From Litoribaculum gwangyangense (GTDB lineage: Bacteria > Bacteroidota > Bacteroidia > Flavobacteriales > Flavobacteriaceae): a DNA stretch of 64,000 nt. Positions 60,031 to 64,000 of the stretch are shown piece by piece (the first letter of the stretch is position 1; every line of letters starts with the position of its first letter). The translations under genes and the position numbers were made by a program. The DNA lies in assembly GCF_039543505.1 (NCBI RefSeq), contig NZ_BAABJW010000002.1, forward strand, positions 310,001 to 374,000, given 5' to 3'. Below the pieces are notes generated by a model. That model was given only the letters and a program-made list of their open reading frames with translations, did no database searches and had not been told where the DNA came from.

Positions 60031-62094
60031 CTAGTTTTCAAGTTTTTTTTGATAATAGTTATAGATTACAAATTGAGACCTTACTTTTTCATCCTTATTT
60101 ATTCGATATTCATTTTCCTGATTATCATTTATCAAACGTGCTTTAACGTTATCACTCCAGCTGATGTTAAAGGTATCAATAATTTCTTTTTTTATCTCCT
60201 CGTCGTATATAGGACAGCTTACTTCTACCCTGTTTTCGATATTTCTAGTCATCCAATCTGCCGATGAAATATATAGTTTGGTATCGCTTCCGTTACCAAA
60301 AATATAAATTCTGGAATGTTCTAAAAACTTATCAATAATACTTATGACCTCAATGTTTTCACTCATACCTTTTACGCCCGGTATCAAACAACAAATGCCT
60401 CTAACTATCATTTGAATTTTAACTCCTGCTCTACTGGCTTCATAGAGTTTATCTACCATTACATAACTTGAGATACTATTCATTTTTAACCTAATAAGGC
60501 CTTCTTTTCCATTTTTTACATTTTCAATTTCATTATCTATAAACTTAAAAATTGCCTTTTGCGTATAATGTGGCGATACTATTAAATGTTTGTATCGGTA
60601 TATTTTATAATTTGCTTCAAAAAAACTGAAGATTTTAACCAAGTCCTTTAATATTTTTTGATTGGACGTGAAAAGAGTAAAATCAGTATAAATTTTTGCA
60701 GTAGATTCGTTAAAATTACCAGTACTGATAAACCCATAACGTTTTAGTTTCTTACCTTCTTCACGCTCAATAACACACATTTTGCTATGAACTTTTAGTC
60801 CTGCCACCCCAAAAATTAAATTGATACCTTCATCTTCCATTTGCTGAGCATAGTTAATGTTGGCTTCTTCATCAAATCTAGCTCTTAGCTCAATAGAAAC
60901 CGTAACGGATTTTCCATTAATGGCGGCGTTTATCAAAGAGCTTGCAATATGTGATATTTCAGCAAGCCGATAAATGGTTATTCGAATGGTTTTTACATTG
61001 GGGTCTAAAGCTGCTTCTCGTAAAAATTTAACTATGTAGGAAAACGTTTGATAAGGTGCATGGAGAAGATAATCTTTTTTTGCTATAGCTTGGAAAATAC
61101 TATTTTGAAGACTTAAACCTTTTATTGGTAAAGGCTCTATTTTGTCATATAAAAGATCGGTTCTTCCTAGGCTTGGAAAACCCATGTAATCCCGTCTGTT
61201 GTGATAACGTCCACCTGGAATGATACTATCAGTGTTATTAATACGCATCTTAGACATCAGATATTGTAACGTTTCCTTATGAATGGTTTTATCGTAAACG
61301 AACCGAACTGGCTCACTTACTTGCCTGTGTTTAACACTATCGGAAATTTTTTCGATAAAACTCTTACTTAAATCACTCTCAAAATCCAATTCACCATCTC
61401 TGGTGATTTTTATCATATGAGCAGAAATGTTTTTATAATCGAAAATATTGAAAATATCGCTTAAACAATGGCGAAGTAAATCATCAATCATAATGATAAA
61501 GCTCTTATCACCTTGCTTTGGTAACTCGATAAATCTATCGACAGATTTAGGGATTTCTATGAGTGCAAATTGTTTTCTATCTCCAGACATCAACATTCTA
61601 ACGGCTAAATAAGCTGCACTATCTTTAAGATTGGGTAATACAACGGAGTCGTTAAGTATAATAGTAACCAAAGCCGGACTCACAATTCTTAAAAAATAAT
61701 TTTTAATGAAATCATGCTGAACATCATCAATTTGAGTTTCATCAATGATGTAAATATTTTCGTCCTCTAATCTTTTATGAATAGCGTCAAGAATATCTAA
61801 ACTTTCACTTTGCTGTTTGATAACAATTTGGGTAATAATTTCAAGAAGTTCCTTAGCCCTAATACCTCCCAATTCGCTCTTTCCTGTTTTTCCAGCTTCT
61901 ACGATTCGCTTTACCGTAGCATATCGAACTTTAAAAAACTCATCTAAATTATTAGAAAAAATACCTAAAAATCGAAGTCTCTCTATTAATGGCACGGATT
62001 CATCCGAAGCCTCTTGTAATACTCTTGCATTAAATTGCAACCAACTAATTTCCCTATTTACATAACTATTGCCGTTAGTTTCTGTTTTTATCAT
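60031..62094 (-). CDS. ppk1: Polyphosphate kinase 1
   Basis: 687 aa. The N-terminal domain R-E-I-S-W-L-Q-F-N-A-R-V (about 17-28) and middle I-P-G-G-R-Y-H-N-R-R-D are PPK1 signatures. The two phosphohistidine-type repeats include K-V-H-S-K-M-C-V-I (autophosphorylated His) and S-T-G-N-F-N-E-S-T-A-K-I-Y. A-D-W-M-T-R-N-I-E-N-R-V-E lies near the C-terminus. It makes polyphosphate from ATP. Full length, between sixA-like and ppx in a minus-strand run; a separate PPK2 is at 12 kb. Confidence 0.96.
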   Translation of the reverse strand: MIKTETNGNSYVNREISWLQFNARVLQEASDESVPLIERLRFLGIFSNNLDEFFKVRYATVKRIVEAGKTGKSELGGIRAKELLEIITQIVIKQQSESLDILDAIHKRLEDENIYIIDETQIDDVQHDFIKNYFLRIVSPALVTIILNDSVVLPNLKDSAAYLAVRMLMSGDRKQFALIEIPKSVDRFIELPKQGDKSFIIMIDDLLRHCLSDIFNIFDYKNISAHMIKITRDGELDFESDLSKSFIEKISDSVKHRQVSEPVRFVYDKTIHKETLQYLMSKMRINNTDSIIPGGRYHNRRDYMGFPSLGRTDLLYDKIEPLPIKGLSLQNSIFQAIAKKDYLLHAPYQTFSYIVKFLREAALDPNVKTIRITIYRLAEISHIASSLINAAINGKSVTVSIELRARFDEEANINYAQQMEDEGINLIFGVAGLKVHSKMCVIEREEGKKLKRYGFISTGNFNESTAKIYTDFTLFTSNQKILKDLVKIFSFFEANYKIYRYKHLIVSPHYTQKAIFKFIDNEIENVKNGKEGLIRLKMNSISSYVMVDKLYEASRAGVKIQMIVRGICCLIPGVKGMSENIEVISIIDKFLEHSRIYIFGNGSDTKLYISSADWMTRNIENRVEVSCPIYDEEIKKEIIDTFNISWSDNVKARLINDNQENEYRINKDEKVRSQFVIYNYYQKKLEN

Positions 62095-62200
62095 TTAATA
62101 TTCTTAAAATGTAATTACTAAACAAATATATTCTATTTAGGCTTAAATATCGACTAGAATTTGATAAGTAATTATGAAATTTAATGATTCCATATAGATG

Positions 62201-62686
62201 CTATTTCAAATTTCTGGGAAATGTTGTTTTTAAAGTTTTTCCTTTTTTTAAATCTTTCCAACTACTTATATCAAATTCGATAATAACAACACCACAGGTG
62301 GGTACGTTGTCTATAAAAATATCACCATAACTATTAACAAAAGCTGTGATGGCATGATTATGACCAAACAGCATCAGATTATTGACTTTACTATCACAGT
62401 TTTTAACAACTCTAATGAAGTCGTTACCTGAAAAATCATACAAGTCATGGTTTAGATGAAAAATATGCTCCTTTATATTTAAGTTTTTTAAAAATATTTT
62501 AGCAGTTGTTAAAGCCCTATTCGCATCGCTAGATAAAACCAAATCTAAAGCTATATCATCGCCTTTCAAAACTTTTGAAATTAAGTTAGCATCATCCAAC
62601 CCTCGTTTGTTAAGAGGTCTTTCATGGTCAGAAACATTGTGTTCCCATGAAGATTTTGCGTGTCTGACAATTACAATTTTTTTCAT
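62201..62686 (-). CDS. sixA: SixA-type histidine phosphatase
   Basis: 161 aa histidine-phosphatase fold. R-H-A-K-S-S-W (about 8-14) carries the catalytic His, and the distal His lies in L-M-L-F-G-H-N-H. S-D-A-N-R-A-L-T-T-A is the family's second motif region. It is 106 nt upstream of ppk1 on the same strand and probably in one regulon with ppk1-ppx, as commonly seen in Bacteroidota. SixA removes phosphate from phospho-His proteins; the partner is unknown. Three 20-bp repeats lie just upstream (62692-62751). Confidence 0.9.
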   Translation of the reverse strand: MKKIVIVRHAKSSWEHNVSDHERPLNKRGLDDANLISKVLKGDDIALDLVLSSDANRALTTAKIFLKNLNIKEHIFHLNHDLYDFSGNDFIRVVKNCDSKVNNLMLFGHNHAITAFVNSYGDIFIDNVPTCGVVIIEFDISSWKDLKKGKTLKTTFPRNLK

Positions 62687-62691
62687 AAAAT

Positions 62692-62751
62692 TCGATAAAA
62701 TGTAATTTTTATCGATAAAAAGTTGTTTTTGTCGATAAAATGTAATTTATT
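62692..62751. repeat. Three tandem 20-bp repeats upstream of sixA
   Basis: TCGATAAAA recurs at 62692, 62712 and 62732, exactly 20 bp apart, followed each time by a G-T core and T-rich end (TGTAATTTTTA, AGTTGTTTTTG, TGTAATTTATT). The spacing is about two helical turns, with the repeats on one face of the DNA, immediately upstream of the sixA start codon. An operator or factor-binding cluster for the sixA-ppk1-ppx run is the likeliest role. Confidence 0.6.
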
Positions 62752-63138
62752 TGTTAGTTAAAATTAGTGAAAAATAGTGATTGAGTAATTAAAAAATATA
62801 ATGAACATGAAATTTAGGGGTGAAATTATATAGAAACTGATGTCGCCAAAAAACAATATTATAACGATAAAAAACAAAATGAAAGCCTTTAATCGAATTT
62901 ATAAGTGCTTTACCATTTATTTTTGAAGTACAAGGGGAGTATTGTTTATTTTGTTTTACCTACTTAAAATTAAAAATTATGACCCCAAATCTAATTGCAA
63001 ATATTAATAGAGTGTTAGCTCTTTATAATTACTCCCTCAAGGTTTTTCCCTCAAAAGCTTTATTTTTTTTAACGTTTTAAATGAATTTTTCTGGCTGTTA
63101 AAGGTCATAAGTGTCTATTTATATTAATTCTAAAAATT
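62752..63138. other. Non-coding gap between sixA and the 63139 gene
   Basis: 387 nt of A/T-rich sequence with no credible ORF, no structural RNA I recognise and no strong terminator. Promoters for the divergent sixA and 63139 genes are presumed here but no clear TAnnTTTG stands out. Confidence 0.4.
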
Positions 63139-63681
63139 ATGAAACCAATTTTTATATTATTTATTGTCATTTTATCTACTTCATCTTTTAATGAAAAATT
63201 AAACAGTGCTGTCAACCAAGTAGATTGTAGTGCCACACTTTCAGTCGAAAAAGATCGACATGTGAAGTCCATATATGGTTCTGAAGGGGTTACTTTTATT
63301 TTAGAATTAGTTAATGAATCTTCAAATAATACTACATATTCTATTAGTACAAGAAAAGTGAAAGGAGATTGTGGCAATATGAATTACAATCCATCTAAAA
63401 CCTTAAATAATTCAAATGTTGATTTAAATATATCTATTGACACAGATAATTTTATTGAAAATTCAAATAAAACAGGAGTCTCCAATAAAAAGGATTCTAA
63501 AAAAGAAATAGAACTTCAAGCTGGTGAGTCTAGAAAATTTGAAGTAAAAATATATGCCCCAAAAAATACACCTCATTTTTCCTGGGGATGCATTGATATA
63601 ATTGCTGAATCTAAAGATTGTAAAGCAAGCTCGGTGAAAACAACTTTAAGTGTTTATGTACCAGATCCAAGTGAAAAATAA
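63139..63681 (+). CDS. Secreted protein with predicted Ig/Fn3-like domain
   Basis: 180 aa with a signal peptide (M-K-P-I-F-I-L-F ... S-T-S-S). The mature part has alternating strands and three or more Cys (V-D-C-S-A-T, G-D-C-G-N, W-G-C-I-D, K-D-C-K). It ends near S-V-Y-V-P-D-P, and the pattern G-V-T-F-I-L-E-L-V-N-E-S is like a transglutaminase- or Fn3-type beta sandwich. No T9SS tail. Followed after 42 nt by a vWA-domain gene on the same strand, so the two may work together at the surface. Confidence 0.72.
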   Translation: MKPIFILFIVILSTSSFNEKLNSAVNQVDCSATLSVEKDRHVKSIYGSEGVTFILELVNESSNNTTYSISTRKVKGDCGNMNYNPSKTLNNSNVDLNISIDTDNFIENSNKTGVSNKKDSKKEIELQAGESRKFEVKIYAPKNTPHFSWGCIDIIAESKDCKASSVKTTLSVYVPDPSEK

Positions 63682-63723
63682 TTAAAACGGTTTTAAGATT
63701 TATTTATACTTAAACAGAATTTT

Positions 63724-64000
63724 ATGAAAAAAGATTTACTATATAAAGAAAATTATACTTTACAAATATTAAAATTTGTAACTGTTTTTATTTTTCTATT
63801 CTCTTTAAATAATGTCTTGGGCCAAGAAATTATTGTGAATAAATATGCTGTTGAAAATTCAACACAATGTAATCAATTTGATATTACCCTTGAGATTATT
63901 GGTAATCCACCTGCTCAACCTCAAGAGGTTGTATTGGTTATAGATAGATCTGGTAGTATGGATGATGGCCCAAGTCCAACACCAATAGAGTATGCGCAAG
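63724..64000 (+). CDS. vWA-domain secreted protein, N-terminal fragment cut by window end
   Basis: 92 codons visible. A signal peptide (hydrophobic core V-T-V-F-I-F-L-F-S-L, ending V-L-G-Q) is followed by a beta-rich segment with I-I-G-N-P-P and then the vWA metal-ion motif V-V-L-V-I-D-R-S-G-S-M-D-D (MIDAS D-x-S-x-S). The rest is outside the window. Large Bacteroidota proteins of this kind are often T9SS-exported adhesins. Confidence 0.85.
   Translation, partial: MKKDLLYKENYTLQILKFVTVFIFLFSLNNVLGQEIIVNKYAVENSTQCNQFDITLEIIGNPPAQPQEVVLVIDRSGSMDDGPSPTPIEYAQ

Noticed and set aside
1..64000. tRNA, rRNA and full-length insertion sequences or prophage genes
   Set aside because: I scanned both strands by eye for T-loop GGTTCGA-type sequences, rRNA blocks and transposase motifs and found none; absence is not proof.

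Overview
The window reads as chromosome of a marine-type Bacteroidota, most likely a Flavobacteriaceae member. Evidence: about 35% G+C in the lines I counted, A-rich ribosome binding regions, TAnnTTTG promoter -7 boxes, a type IX secretion C-terminal tail, a one-chain branched-chain 2-oxoacid dehydrogenase E1, a DnaX without the zinc module, and many Bacteroidota-only families (DUF4251, DUF3822, DUF1835, DUF3500 types). No tRNA, rRNA operon, complete insertion sequence, prophage or CRISPR array was seen. One structural RNA, RNase P RNA (rnpB), lies on the minus strand near 55.3 kb.

Layout. 0-8.7 kb: secreted deiminase-family enzyme, secreted proteins of unknown role, a Tat-exported aminotransferase with an AEC-type permease, an intradiol-dioxygenase-like protein without the usual HxH ligands, OsmC and a dienelactone hydrolase. 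8.7-14.5 kb (minus): glycosyltransferase 9, two EamA exporters, PPK2, a cold-shock-domain protein and a helicase. 14.7-20.9 kb: aldo/keto reductase, a T9SS cargo, a cluster of micro-genes (17.4-17.8 kb) in front of an orphan exbD, a 3D-domain lipoprotein and fused E1. 21-26 kb: oxygenase, SUI1, DUF1835, nucleoside phosphorylase, solute-binding-like protein and a TlpA thioredoxin. 26.1-33.6 kb: Nnr repair enzyme and the threonine operon (thr leader, thrA, thrB, thrC). 33.7-37.6 kb: a compositionally foreign pair (DUF885-like lipoprotein and S9 peptidase) ending in an integrase remnant. 38-45.7 kb: gcvT, epimerase, pterin dehydratase, yebC, DUF3500, NYN/LOTUS protein and a large zinc metalloprotease. 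45.8-51 kb (minus): acyltransferase, KdnB-like oxidase, HAD hydrolase, kdsB (Kdo/8-amino-Kdo for LPS), DUF4126 and a RecD-like helicase. 51-58.5 kb: DUF3822, rsmD, lipoproteins, rnpB, dnaX and miaE. 58.4-62.7 kb (minus): outer-membrane barrel, ppx, ppk1, sixA (polyphosphate). 63.1-64 kb: a secreted protein and a vWA protein cut by the window edge.

Themes: polyphosphate appears twice (PPK2 at 12 kb, ppk1/ppx at 60 kb). Threonine synthesis is preceded by a Thr/Ile-rich leader peptide, pointing to attenuation. Envelope biogenesis is spread over the glycosyltransferase, Kdo cluster, acyltransferase and exporters.

The least explained structure is the micro-gene cluster at 17432-17834. It holds two near-identical 28-codon ORFs with a leader resembling the double-glycine type and a short cationic Trp-containing end. 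Each has a terminator hairpin built into its last codons, and the two hairpins differ by compensating bases. A third 44-codon ORF has a related ending.
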